Assembly: GCF_002886255.1 (NCBI RefSeq)
Contig: NZ_KZ614149.1
Location: 3,162,001 to 3,226,000, forward strand
Origin: Alteribacillus bidgolensis
GTDB lineage: Bacteria > Bacillota > Bacilli > Bacillales > Marinococcaceae
Length of the DNA: 64,000 bases
Reading direction: 5' to 3'
Shown here: piece by piece, positions 49,221-57,896 of the stretch
How positions within the stretch are numbered: the stretch's first letter is position 1
Layout of the letters: each line of letters opens with the position of its first letter
Position numbers and translations under genes: made by a program
Notes under the pieces: model-generated
Seen by the model: only the letters and a program-made list of their open reading frames with translations
Told to the model about the DNA's origin: nothing
Databases searched by the model: none

Positions 49221-50462
49221 TTAAAAGTCTTGTTGTGCATTTAATGTTAACTCGGTGGTTTGCTGCTCGCCTTCTCGGTAGAACGTAATTTCAATTGTAT
49301 TTCCTATCTCGGCCTCTGTGTATAAATATTTACGTAAATCATGACCGTCTGTTATTTCTTCTCCATCTACGGAAGTAATCACATCGTATTCTTGCAATCC
49401 TGCTTCCTGTGCAGGTGTTCCTTGAGCTACATTAGTCACAAACACCCCGCTGTCTATATCAGAAGGAAGCTTTAACGTTTCCTGCCAGTGGTAACTCGGA
49501 ATTTCAGAAAGGGATCTGATTCCGATGCCCATTTGCGGTCGTTCTACTTCTCCTTTTGTTTCAAGGTCTTCAATAACAGGAATCGCTACTGCTGATGGAA
49601 TGGCAAAACCAATGCCTTCTACTGTAGATTGAGCAATTTTCATGGAATTGATCCCTATTAACTGGCCGCTAATATTAATGAGCGCTCCACCACTATTACC
49701 TGGATTGATAGCAGCATCCGTCTGCATGACTTCTGCGTTCCAATCAGGTTGTCCATTACCTGTTAAATCTACAGGAATACTTCGTTCCGTCGCACTTATA
49801 ATTCCTTGTGTTACTGTTCGTGAAAGGTTCGTGCCAAGTGGATTACCAATAGCTATTGCAGGTTCTCCCACATTTAAGTTTTCCGAGTTGCCAAATTCAG
49901 CAACAGTATCTACACCTTCTGCATCGATTTGAAGAACAGCAAGATCTGTTAATACATCTGATCCGACCAGTTCTGCTTCTACTCTTTGTTCATCTGATAA
50001 ACTGACTTCTACTTGACTGGCTCCTTCGATAACATGATGGTTTGTTACAATAAAAGCGGAATCTCCTTCTACTTTATATATAACACCCGAACCAGTCCCT
50101 TGGTTTTGTCCGCCTTCCTCTTCCTGCCAAAACTCCGACCTTTGAAGATTAAAGACCCCAACTACAGCATCGGAAACATTATTTACTGCTTCTGTAATAT
50201 CAGAGTTCACGGATAAATTAACATTTTGCTGTTGTTCCGTAAAAATATCATCTTCAGAGGAATCATTTTCTGATGTAACAGATGAATCTTCCTGTCCTCC
50301 TGCCGACCCCGGCAAAAGGCCTGCTCCAGAAAGCAGCGGCATCGAAAAGACGACAAGCAGTGCGCCTATAACAGCACCGATAAAACCTGCCATTCCTGTT
50401 CTTTGCCGATTCTTTTTAGATCTTTTGTTTTCATCATCCATATGATTATTATAATAACCCAT
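49221..50462 (-). CDS. htrC: HtrA-like serine protease (trypsin-PDZ, YycK/HtrC type)
   Basis: A 413-residue membrane-anchored protease. A basic cytosolic start (KRSKKNRQR) precedes one helix (AGFIGAVIGALLVVFSMPLL), then an acidic linker. The catalytic triad is visible: VTNHHVIEG (His), LTDLAVLQID (Asp) and NPGNSGGALIN (Ser, in G-N-S-G-G). One PDZ domain follows (YDVITSVDGEEI). It degrades misfolded proteins outside the membrane. Position downstream of the wal genes matches Bacillus yycK. ATG 50462 is chosen, with AAGGTG upstream; the frame is open to 50534. Confidence 0.9.
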   Translation of the reverse strand: MGYYNNHMDDENKRSKKNRQRTGMAGFIGAVIGALLVVFSMPLLSGAGLLPGSAGGQEDSSVTSENDSSEDDIFTEQQQNVNLSVNSDITEAVNNVSDAVVGVFNLQRSEFWQEEEGGQNQGTGSGVIYKVEGDSAFIVTNHHVIEGASQVEVSLSDEQRVEAELVGSDVLTDLAVLQIDAEGVDTVAEFGNSENLNVGEPAIAIGNPLGTNLSRTVTQGIISATERSIPVDLTGNGQPDWNAEVMQTDAAINPGNSGGALINISGQLIGINSMKIAQSTVEGIGFAIPSAVAIPVIEDLETKGEVERPQMGIGIRSLSEIPSYHWQETLKLPSDIDSGVFVTNVAQGTPAQEAGLQEYDVITSVDGEEITDGHDLRKYLYTEAEIGNTIEITFYREGEQQTTELTLNAQQDF

Positions 50463-50761
50463 AACCTCCGACACCTTCCTGTTCATTAAAGTTCTGTGAA
50501 ACAAAACAAGCTTCTCGCCCGATGGCGAAGTCATGGTTTTTTAACCGCAGTATCCTCTCCTCTTACCTTTTAGGTATTTTTCCCCAAGTAACAAGAAATT
50601 AAGCATGATTATGGTTGTATTCTTATTTTATTTATAACCTTGTAAATTCGTCCAGAAAGAAGCTTTGTTTTATATAATTTTCCACAATTTCGCTTTTAGA
50701 GTGTCCTAGTTAATAAGTTTTTAAACATCTTTACCGTTCGTATAGAAGGAGTCCATTCTCA
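50463..50761. other. Spacer between walJ and the htrA-type gene, with an R1-like fragment
   Basis: 299 bases without a gene. AAGCTTCTCGCCCGATGGCGAAG (about 50511-50533) keeps the hairpin-and-GGCG arrangement of repeat R1, but the rest has diverged. The promoter of the protease gene must lie here; CtsR- or CssR-type boxes were not recognised. Confidence 0.4.
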
Positions 50762-51556
50762 TTATAATGTGACTAATGACGTAGCTTTGTTTGGGTCCGT
50801 ATCATAAAGGTAAAAATCATAACCAATTCCGCAGTCATTTTCTTCTAAAATCTGCTTTACTGTCATTCGAGCTAAATCTTTCATATTGTTATCTTGACTT
50901 AAATGAGCTAAATAAATACGTTTTGTCTTTTCACCTACCACTTCTGCTAAAGCAGAAGCAGCGTCTTCATTAGAAACATGACCGGTATCCCCTAAAATTC
51001 TCCGTTTAATATTCCAAGGATAGCGGCACATCCGCAGCATGTTCATGTCATGATTCGATTCAAATATAAACATATCAGCATTTTGTATAATACCCTTTGT
51101 ATGTTCACTGACATAACCCATATCTGTAGCAAGGGCTAGTTTTTTTCCTTCATTATGAAAAACGAAAAACATAGGGTCAGCTGCATCATGAGAAACGCCA
51201 AACGATTCCACCTCAAGATCTCCAAACGTTTGATAGCAGCCGCGTTCAAAAATAAATTTTTGCTCCGAATGAATGGCACCTATGCTGTTTTCCATTGCCT
51301 GCCATGTTTTTTCATTCGCATAAATCGGTAAGTTATATTTTCTCGCTAAAATCCCTACACCTTTAATATGGTCACTATGTTCATGAGTAACTAGAATACC
51401 ATCTAAATCTTTTGGGCTTCGTGACACTTGTTGAAACAGCCCTTCTAATTTTTTCCCACTTAATCCTGCATCAATGAGCAGGCGTTTTTCCTCTGTTTCT
51501 AAATAGACAGCATTTCCCGTGCTGCCGCTTGCTAGTACGCTAAAAGATAAAGCCAT
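50762..51556 (-). CDS. walJ: MBL-fold metallohydrolase WalJ (YycJ)
   Basis: A 264-residue metallo-beta-lactamase fold protein. FSVLASGSTGNAVYLETEEK at the start and LVTHEHSDHIKGVGILARK (H-x-H-x-D-H metal motif), LATDMGYVSEHTKG and FESNHDMNML are typical of YycJ. It acts as a 5'-3' exonuclease linked to mismatch repair or to coordination of replication with the wal operon. It is the last of five wal genes, 21 bases after walI. Confidence 0.94.
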   Translation of the reverse strand: MALSFSVLASGSTGNAVYLETEEKRLLIDAGLSGKKLEGLFQQVSRSPKDLDGILVTHEHSDHIKGVGILARKYNLPIYANEKTWQAMENSIGAIHSEQKFIFERGCYQTFGDLEVESFGVSHDAADPMFFVFHNEGKKLALATDMGYVSEHTKGIIQNADMFIFESNHDMNMLRMCRYPWNIKRRILGDTGHVSNEDAASALAEVVGEKTKRIYLAHLSQDNNMKDLARMTVKQILEENDCGIGYDFYLYDTDPNKATSLVTL

Positions 51557-51577
51557 CTATTGTTTCACTCCACGTTA

Positions 51578-52411
51578 TTAATCTCCCTCGGATTCTCCTG
51601 AATCTGTTTCATTCCCATCGTTTTGACTATTATCAGAATTTCCCGCTAATTCTTGGATTGAGCCGTCTATAGCATGCACAAGATAATTTTTATCTTCATT
51701 TATTTCTATTTGATACATTGGTGCAAAGACCTGTACCTCTCCTTCTGGACTAAAAAGGCTATGGTACCCTAATTCCACTTTATTAACTTGATCATTAAAA
51801 GAGATAATGCCATCGTTTAATAACACTTCAATAGCTTTATAAGGATCGAGCATATCCTTTTCTTTTCCTTCTTCCTCAAAATTAAGATAGCTCTGCACAT
51901 AACTTTCTATTTCGTTGTCTTCATTAAAAAACAACACCAGCTGATCTTCTTCATAAGTGACAACTGTTTTTTCTTCATACGTTTGGTTAAAATACATCTG
52001 TCGATCATTGCTGTTCCAACTTTCATACCTGTACTCATCTGCATTCCAAACATTCTGGTCTAAAAAATTCGAAATAGATTCTTCCACATCAGAGGTAACT
52101 TCGTATGGTTCCTCTAACGTCACTTCTACAAACCTATTGTTTAAAATATTGACATTATCTTCTCCAACCTTGTTTATAACTTCCTCTTCCATTTGCACGG
52201 GCTGGCCGACAATGTGGTTAATTTCACTTCTTTCTTCTGGCAGCTCTTCTGTAATATGGATATTCATATCAGCTAATCGCTCCCTGACTGTTGCTTGAGC
52301 TCTTACATCAATCTCACTTGCGTTTTTCTTTTCTAGTAACTGGTAAAGTAAAAAAGCATTGAGGAGAAGAAATGTGATAATAAAAATCGTTTTTGTCCTA
52401 TTCCAATCCAC
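51578..52411 (-). CDS. walI: Two-component regulator accessory protein WalI (YycI)
   Basis: A 277-residue protein with one N-terminal membrane helix (TIFIITFLLLNAFLLYQLL) and an acidic extracytoplasmic domain with the YycH/YycI fold. With WalH it binds the transmembrane parts of WalK and restrains its activity. The tail after LVHAIDGSIQELAG is a Ser/Asp/Gly-rich extension. The start overlaps walH by 14 bases, so translation is coupled. Confidence 0.9.
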   Translation of the reverse strand: MDWNRTKTIFIITFLLLNAFLLYQLLEKKNASEIDVRAQATVRERLADMNIHITEELPEERSEINHIVGQPVQMEEEVINKVGEDNVNILNNRFVEVTLEEPYEVTSDVEESISNFLDQNVWNADEYRYESWNSNDRQMYFNQTYEEKTVVTYEEDQLVLFFNEDNEIESYVQSYLNFEEEGKEKDMLDPYKAIEVLLNDGIISFNDQVNKVELGYHSLFSPEGEVQVFAPMYQIEINEDKNYLVHAIDGSIQELAGNSDNSQNDGNETDSGESEGD

Positions 52412-53735
52412 TTTCTTCCTCCCCCTCTTCTGTTACACCAGGATCTATAGGATACCATGCATCATCATATTTCACATACCAACTCGGTTCAAAACGAATG
52501 ACGACATTGTCTGTTTTTTCCATTTTGTAGCCAACTCGAATGTTTTCAATTCGCTCTGGATCAAACTGCTCTTCCGCGAATTCTATAACGTCTTCTCCAG
52601 CTGGAAGTTCAATCGAACCTCTTGCGTCAATCGGACTCTCATCTAGATTAAACAAAGGGCGTGAGTATTGAGAAACTTGTCCACCCACTCGTGAAACGTT
52701 AATGGACGCAAGATCTAATCCTTGTGATTCAAATACAGGCAGACCTGAAACAATCATTCGATACGTAGCATTTTCTTCTTGGCTGCGTCGCTTCCAGTCA
52801 TAGAGGCGGTAGGTATCAGTCCACCCCCCGCGAGAATTGATAAAATCAAAAGAAGCTTCCACCACATGGTGTTGAGAATCTGGAACGTTCTCACTATAAA
52901 CCGGATTAACATAATTCAAATAATCTCCGTTATCTTCTAAGCTCATCATGCGGTTCCCATCCGTGAAGGATGCTTCCCGATTGTCTTGATGATACTGTTT
53001 TACGTAATCAGAATCATTAAATAACAACCTTAAGAAAGCATTGTAATTAATTTCTGAAGACGTATCAGAAAGAGTACTATACATAACAGGCTCTTCTGGT
53101 AAATAAATTGTTTTTGGTAAAACAGAACCGTTGTCCACCTCATAGGAGAAAACAGATGTAAATTCATCCATTTGACGAATATACTGCTCTCTAAAATCAG
53201 ACATACTGAAGTTTGTCTCCCCTTCTAGAACGACTGGATCCTCATAGGACACAAACTTTACTTTCAGATTTTCACTATCGACTCCTTCATCGATCAGTAA
53301 AACTCGATCCACTGAATCAATAGATAAGTATGGAATATCGTCTTCAAAATTGAGTATCTCATCTAATATATCTCCAGGTATGGGAGCTGGAAATATCAAT
53401 TCTGCTATTCTCTGGCCTTCGTATAACTCATCTACGTCAAAATCTTGATTTAACGTAATATTTTCAAAACGAGCTTCTAAAAGAGTATTGTAAAATCTCG
53501 AAAAAACTCGTTCGGTACCATTTAATGCAACTTGGCGCTCGCCATTACGAAAAACTAACTGATCCGGCCAGATTACATCTTGCAGGTCTAATTCTTCCCC
53601 AAAATTTTCACTAGGAAGGTAATCGGATTCATCTAAATAGGCCAAATCCGGCTGAAAGGTCCAAAGCTGCCACGTTAGTATAACGCTAAGAGCAACTAAT
53701 ATCGTTAAGGTCCAAGATTTTATGCGTTCCATCAT
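52398..53735 (-). CDS. walH: Two-component regulator accessory protein WalH (YycH)
   Basis: A 445-residue protein with an N-terminal membrane helix (WTLTILVALSVILTWQLWTF) and a large extracytoplasmic domain. DLQDVIWPDQLVFRNGE near residue 50, YTDTYRLYDWKRRSQEE-like and SRVGGQVSQYSRPLFNL segments follow the YycH family. It restrains WalK kinase together with WalI. It overlaps walK by four bases (ATGA) and walI by 14. Acidic surface residues are frequent, as in proteins of salt-adapted Bacillaceae. Confidence 0.9.
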   Translation of the reverse strand: MMERIKSWTLTILVALSVILTWQLWTFQPDLAYLDESDYLPSENFGEELDLQDVIWPDQLVFRNGERQVALNGTERVFSRFYNTLLEARFENITLNQDFDVDELYEGQRIAELIFPAPIPGDILDEILNFEDDIPYLSIDSVDRVLLIDEGVDSENLKVKFVSYEDPVVLEGETNFSMSDFREQYIRQMDEFTSVFSYEVDNGSVLPKTIYLPEEPVMYSTLSDTSSEINYNAFLRLLFNDSDYVKQYHQDNREASFTDGNRMMSLEDNGDYLNYVNPVYSENVPDSQHHVVEASFDFINSRGGWTDTYRLYDWKRRSQEENATYRMIVSGLPVFESQGLDLASINVSRVGGQVSQYSRPLFNLDESPIDARGSIELPAGEDVIEFAEEQFDPERIENIRVGYKMEKTDNVVIRFEPSWYVKYDDAWYPIDPGVTEEGEEESGLE

Positions 53736-55558
53736 TCAAAAACACCCGCTTTTTTATTAACGGTATAAGGAAGCGTTACCGATATCGTCGTCCCTTTTCT
53801 CCACTCACTATTAACAGTAATATATCCACCATGGGACTGAACCAGCTCTTTGGCAATAGCAAGTCCTAAACCTGTGCCGCCAAGATTACGAGCTCTTGCC
53901 TTATCGACTCTGTAGAAACGGTCAAAAATTTTAGCTTGATTTTCCTTTGGTATACCTACGCCTTCATCCGTAATTTCAATATCTACAGCTTTTGAACGAG
54001 TAATCATTTGAATGGTTATCATGCCGCCATCTGGTGAATATTTTACGGCGTTTGAAATAATATTATCGAAAACTTGGGTCATTTTATCTTTGTCCATATT
54101 TACATAAACAGAATGCATCGGGATTTCTTTAGAAAACTCTATGTTTTTATCCTTTGTTATCATTTCAAAACGTTCTGCTATCTGCCGTAAGAGCTCCCCA
54201 ATATCTGTTGTTTCAAATGTGAGTTGAAGATCATTGCTATCCATTTTGGACAATTGCAGTAAATCGTTTACAAGCCGGATCATGCGCTCGGTTTCATTTT
54301 GCGTCACTTTTAAAAAGCGGGGTCCTAAATTTTCATCTTCCATTGCCCCGTCTTCTAATGCTTCTAGATAACTTCTCATCGTAGTTAACGGGGTACGAAG
54401 TTCATGAGAAACATTGGCTACAAATTCGCGCCGTTCTCTTTCTATTTTCTCCTGTTCGGTAACGTCGTGAAGCACCGTAATAAGACCATTTACTGGACCT
54501 TCTTCATTGCGAATAACAGAAAAATTAGCTTCTAGTATAAATTCTTCATTGTCCTCACTGAAATCAAGCAGGATGGAATCAGAATAATCATATAAATCAC
54601 TTGGTGTTATGGTTTCAGATAGCCGCAGAACTTCTGGGAGCGACGTGCCCATGATGTGCTTGTTATCTACATTCAACAGCTGTTCCGCACGATTATTCAT
54701 TAATATAATGCGTCCGAGCTCATCTGTTGCGATAACACCATCTGTCATGTGAGCTAAAACAGAACTTAATTTTTTCCGCTCACCTTCTGTAGTAGCCCTA
54801 GCATCTTTTAAACTGAGTGTAAGTGTATTAAAAGATTCAGCAAGCTGGCCAATTTCATCTTGTCCATACACTCGTACACGCCGGGAAAAATCACCTTCCC
54901 CCATCACTTTAGCTTGTTTTCTCATATCCACAATCGGTCGGGTTAATGTTTGTGACAGCAGTATTCCTAGCACTGCTGTGATAACCAAAGCTATAATCGT
55001 TCCATTGAAAAAGATGCCATTGATTTCTTCCATCTCTTGATAGATATTTTCCATGGAAGCCTCAATATAAATGGCACCTATAATTTCTCCATCAGCTTCA
55101 ACCGGCTGAGAAATCACCTGGATTCTATCTCCGGTTTCCGGGTCTCTTAAAATGGGGCTGTCTTCTGTACCAATTAGAGCTCTTTTCACTCTAACTTCTG
55201 TACTTTGCTGTCCCACAATATTTTGATCATTCCAATTTGATGTCCCTAATACTTCCTGATTCGGACCAATAACCTGTACTTCCGAATCCTCTATAGAAAA
55301 AAACTCTTGTAAAAGATCTTCTATATCATCTTCAAGTGGTTCTTCTTCACTATCACGATCTCTTGTCATTTCTTGTCTAACATTATATTCGAGCAAATCA
55401 GCCCGCTCCACTAACATATCATAATGATTATCTTCAAGCTGCGATTCTAATTCTCTCGTAAAGTAAACACCAATCACCTGCATGGCAATAAATATCAGCA
55501 GCATAAAGATTACAATCATTTTGACATGAATCGATTTAAAAAAATCGATAATTTTCAT
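53732..55558 (-). CDS. walK: Sensor histidine kinase WalK
   Basis: A 608-residue kinase that controls cell wall hydrolases and is essential in low-GC Gram-positives. Two membrane helices (about 13-32 and 183-204) flank an extracytoplasmic Cache/PAS domain. HAMP follows (TRPIVDMRKQAKVMGEGDFS), then a cytosolic PAS domain (VIATDELGRIILMNNRAEQL), the H-box FVANVSHELRTPLTTMRSYL with the phosphorylated histidine, the N-box DNIISNAVKYSPDGG, and G-boxes DEGVGIPKENQAKIFDRFYR and GGTGLGLAIAKEL. It follows walR by two bases. Confidence 0.97.
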   Translation of the reverse strand: MKIIDFFKSIHVKMIVIFMLLIFIAMQVIGVYFTRELESQLEDNHYDMLVERADLLEYNVRQEMTRDRDSEEEPLEDDIEDLLQEFFSIEDSEVQVIGPNQEVLGTSNWNDQNIVGQQSTEVRVKRALIGTEDSPILRDPETGDRIQVISQPVEADGEIIGAIYIEASMENIYQEMEEINGIFFNGTIIALVITAVLGILLSQTLTRPIVDMRKQAKVMGEGDFSRRVRVYGQDEIGQLAESFNTLTLSLKDARATTEGERKKLSSVLAHMTDGVIATDELGRIILMNNRAEQLLNVDNKHIMGTSLPEVLRLSETITPSDLYDYSDSILLDFSEDNEEFILEANFSVIRNEEGPVNGLITVLHDVTEQEKIERERREFVANVSHELRTPLTTMRSYLEALEDGAMEDENLGPRFLKVTQNETERMIRLVNDLLQLSKMDSNDLQLTFETTDIGELLRQIAERFEMITKDKNIEFSKEIPMHSVYVNMDKDKMTQVFDNIISNAVKYSPDGGMITIQMITRSKAVDIEITDEGVGIPKENQAKIFDRFYRVDKARARNLGGTGLGLAIAKELVQSHGGYITVNSEWRKGTTISVTLPYTVNKKAGVFE

Positions 55559-55560
55559 TT

Positions 55561-56268
55561 TTACTTCTCCTGTTCAGGGTGTTTTAAATAATAGCCGACT
55601 CCTCGTCTTGTTACAATCCACATCGGATAACTTGGATTATCTTCCACTTTTTCACGAAGACGGCGTACAGTCACGTCTACGGTGCGGACATCACCAAAAT
55701 AGTCATAACCCCATACGGCTTGGAGTAAATGTTCACGCGTCATGACTTGTCCAATGTGGCGTGCTAAATAATGAATAAGTTCAAACTCCCGGTGTGTTAA
55801 ATCTACTGGATCTCCACGTTTAGAAACAAGATATGCATCGGGATCAATCGTTAAATCCCCAACTTCAATTTGTTTTTGTTTCGATTGGTTTTCTTCTGGA
55901 ACAACCTGCAGTCTTCTTAAATTAGCTTTTACTCGTGCAATAAGTTCTCTCGTACTGAAAGGCTTTGTCACATAGTCATCCGCCCCCAGTTCCAAACCAA
56001 GCACCTTATCTATTTCTGCGTCTTTTGCGGTTAACATGATAATAGGCATATCAAAATATTTTCGGATTTCACGGCAAACTTCCATTCCATCTTTATGAGG
56101 GAGCATAATATCAAGCAGAACAATATCGGGTTTGAATTGGTGTACTTTTTCAATTGCTTCATTCCCGTCATAAGCTACCTCTACTTGAAACCCTTCTTTT
56201 TTTAAATTGAAGTCTAAAATATCAGCGATTGGCTGTTCATCATCAACCACTAAAATCTTTTCGTCCAT
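55561..56268 (-). CDS. walR: Response regulator WalR
   Basis: A 235-residue OmpR-type regulator. Receiver domain: ILVVDDEQPIADILDFNLKK, PDIVLLDIMLPHKDG with the phosphorylated aspartate near residue 53, and MLTAKDAEIDKVLGLELGAD with YVTKPF. The winged-helix DNA-binding domain ends DVRTVDVTVRRLREKVEDNP. First gene of the wal operon. The 360-base leader holds a repeat R1 copy. Confidence 0.97.
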   Translation of the reverse strand: MDEKILVVDDEQPIADILDFNLKKEGFQVEVAYDGNEAIEKVHQFKPDIVLLDIMLPHKDGMEVCREIRKYFDMPIIMLTAKDAEIDKVLGLELGADDYVTKPFSTRELIARVKANLRRLQVVPEENQSKQKQIEVGDLTIDPDAYLVSKRGDPVDLTHREFELIHYLARHIGQVMTREHLLQAVWGYDYFGDVRTVDVTVRRLREKVEDNPSYPMWIVTRRGVGYYLKHPEQEK

Positions 56269-56434
56269 CCAATACCCGCTCCATTTCTTTCATAGAATAA
56301 GTTGCTAGGATTACAATAAACTCACTAATTACATCCACAGGGTGGTTTTCACCTGTTTTTTTAATAGCCGTTAATAGTAAAAATAAGTATACTAGATTAT
56401 TATCTTTAACAAACATGTTACCTGTTTTAACAGT

Positions 56435-56546
56435 ATTAGAACAATTTATCTTTCCGTCAAGTTCTAATGGTAAGGGCGGAAGTCTTAGTCTTTTCTTGTA
56501 CTATATTCCTTTAATAAAGTTACATTTTCTTAAAGTTTGAGAAAAA
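56435..56546 (+). repeat. Dispersed repeat R1, copy h (diverged)
   Basis: AAGTTCTAATGGTAAGGGCG, CTATATTCCTTTAATAAAGT and TTCTTAAAGTTTGAGAAAA align with the middle and right part of R1; the left hairpin is eroded. The wal promoter probably lies just outside, in 56280-56430. Confidence 0.55.
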
Positions 56547-56639
56547 ACTGCAACACAGTCCTCTTATATTGTAACATAGCCTGAAAGGGACAAGTTACAA
56601 CGTTTATATGTAACATTTTGTATTTTAATGGTATACAAA

Positions 56640-56666
56640 AAACGCCTGGAATGTAATCCAGGCGTG
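56640..56666 (-). terminator. Terminator of the tRNA cluster
   Basis: ACGCCTGGA and TCCAGGCGT pair around a six-base loop; the minus strand continues with TTTTTTG. It lies 19 bases after tRNA-Phe. Confidence 0.88.
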
Positions 56667-56684
56667 TATTATCATTTTTTTAAA

Positions 56685-56760
56685 TGGTGGCTCGAGACGG
56701 AATCGAACCGCCGACACGAGGATTTTCAGTCCACTGCTCTACCGACTGAGCTATCGAGCC
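56685..56760 (-). tRNA. tRNA-Phe (GAA)
   Basis: 76 bases with encoded CCA. The acceptor stem starts GGCTCGA, the anticodon loop is ACTGAAAAT (anticodon GAA), and the T-arm is GGCGGTTCGATTCCGTC. Last gene of the four-tRNA cluster in transcription order (Lys, Glu, Asp, Phe). Confidence 0.97.
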
Positions 56761-56933
56761 ATTTTAAACAAGTAGTTCTTCTTTTTATTTTTTCTTCTTG
56801 CTTTCTTATTTCCTCTGTCCCTTACTCTTGTAGCGTTGCTTCGAGGGGGAACTAGAGGTTTTTCGATGATTTTTTTCTCGTTTCTCCGAGCTTTTATTCT
56901 TGGTGCAATCTATCGTATGTAAGTAGTAGTAAA

Positions 56934-57009
56934 TGGCGGGCCTGACGGGAATCGAACCCGCGATCTCCTGCGTGACAGGCAGGCATGTTAACCGCTACAC
57001 CACAGGCCC
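56934..57009 (-). tRNA. tRNA-Asp (GTC)
   Basis: 76 bases with encoded CCA. Starts GGGCCTGTGGTGTAGCGG, the anticodon loop is CCTGTCACG (anticodon GTC), and the T-arm is CGGGTTCGATTCCCG. Confidence 0.97.
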
Positions 57010-57029
57010 TTTTTTGAATAATAATCTGC

Positions 57030-57217
57030 GAATCTCTTCGTCAGCTGCTCTCGTTCTGTCAGTCACGTACTAAGGTACGCTCCTTCCTTCTCTCCCTTGC
57101 TTCCTCGACCTTCTTGATTCTTATTCAAAAAAGACGATTCTTTTCAAGACGAATCTCTTCGTCAGCTGCTCTCGTTCTGTCAGTCACGTACTAATTGTAC
57201 GCTTCTTCCTTCTCTCC
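57030..57217. repeat. Direct duplication in the tRNA-Asp to tRNA-Glu spacer
   Basis: The segment starting GAATCTCTTCGTCAGCTGCT and running to CCTTCTCTCC (about 66 bases) occurs at 57030-57096 and again at 57151-57217, period 121 bases, with few differences. No tRNA is recognisable between the copies. Confidence 0.9.
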
Positions 57218-57285
57218 TCCCCGGCCTTTTAAAAAGGCGGTTGGATTAAGAGGAAAAAAGTTGTACTTAACTGTAATAAATAATA

Positions 57286-57360
57286 TGGTGACCCGTAGGG
57301 GATTCGAACCCCTGTTACCGCCGTGAAAGGGCGGTGTCTTAACCACTTGACCAACGGGCC
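57286..57360 (-). tRNA. tRNA-Glu (TTC)
   Basis: 75 bases with encoded CCA. Starts GGCCCGTTGGTCAAGTGG, the anticodon loop is CCTTTCACG (anticodon TTC), and the T-arm is AGGGGTTCGAATCCCCT. Confidence 0.97.
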
Positions 57361-57369
57361 GTTTTTAAA

Positions 57370-57445
57370 TGGTGAGCCATGGAGGATTCGAACCTCCGAC
57401 CCTCTGATTAAAAGTCAGATGCTCTACCAACTGAGCTAATGGCTC
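57370..57445 (-). tRNA. tRNA-Lys (TTT)
   Basis: 76 bases with encoded CCA. Starts GAGCCATTAGCTCAGTTGG, the anticodon loop is ACTTTTAAT (anticodon TTT), and the T-arm is GGAGGTTCGAATCCTCC. First gene of the cluster. Confidence 0.97.
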
Positions 57446-57752
57446 TTATTTATAAATGGTGTCATTTACTATACATACCTTTTGTTTATGAACCGCTTTT
57501 TATTTTTGTCCCTCACTTCGTGAAGAACCAAAATAAACATAGTTGATGCATTCGTCGATGTTTTGTGCTCGTCGCGTCATGCTTCGCATCACTGCTCCTC
57601 GCAAACCTGCATTGTTGATTACTCAGTGGGGTTTACGGTTCGCTAATGGCTCTTATTTATAAATGGTGCTCCTTTATTATGCATACCTTTTGTTTATGAG
57701 CCGTTTTTTATTTTTGTCCCTCACTGTGTAAAGAACTAAAATAAACATGGTT
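57435..57752. repeat. Direct duplication including the 5' end of tRNA-Lys
   Basis: About 110 bases starting GCTAATGGCTCTTATTTATA recur at 57435-57544 and 57642-57752, period 207 bases. The second copy carries only the first 11 bases of the tRNA-Lys sequence plus its upstream flank. The stretch 57446-57896 otherwise has no gene besides the purA terminator. Confidence 0.9.
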
Positions 57753-57835
57753 GTTGCTGTTTCCTTGACAGCGACAAGAATAATATTACCATGTTGATTT
57801 TTTATTTTCAAGGAGTTTTAAAAAAAATTTTCCCC

Positions 57836-57871
57836 GTCTGCTTTTCCATGTAAGAAGCTTGAAAAGCAGAC
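57836..57871 (-). terminator. Terminator of purA
   Basis: GTCTGCTTTTC and GAAAAGCAGAC are perfect arms around a 14-base loop; the minus strand continues GGGGAAAATTTTTTTT. Confidence 0.88.
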
Positions 57872-57896
57872 GAAGAAAGAGGGATTATAAAGTGTT

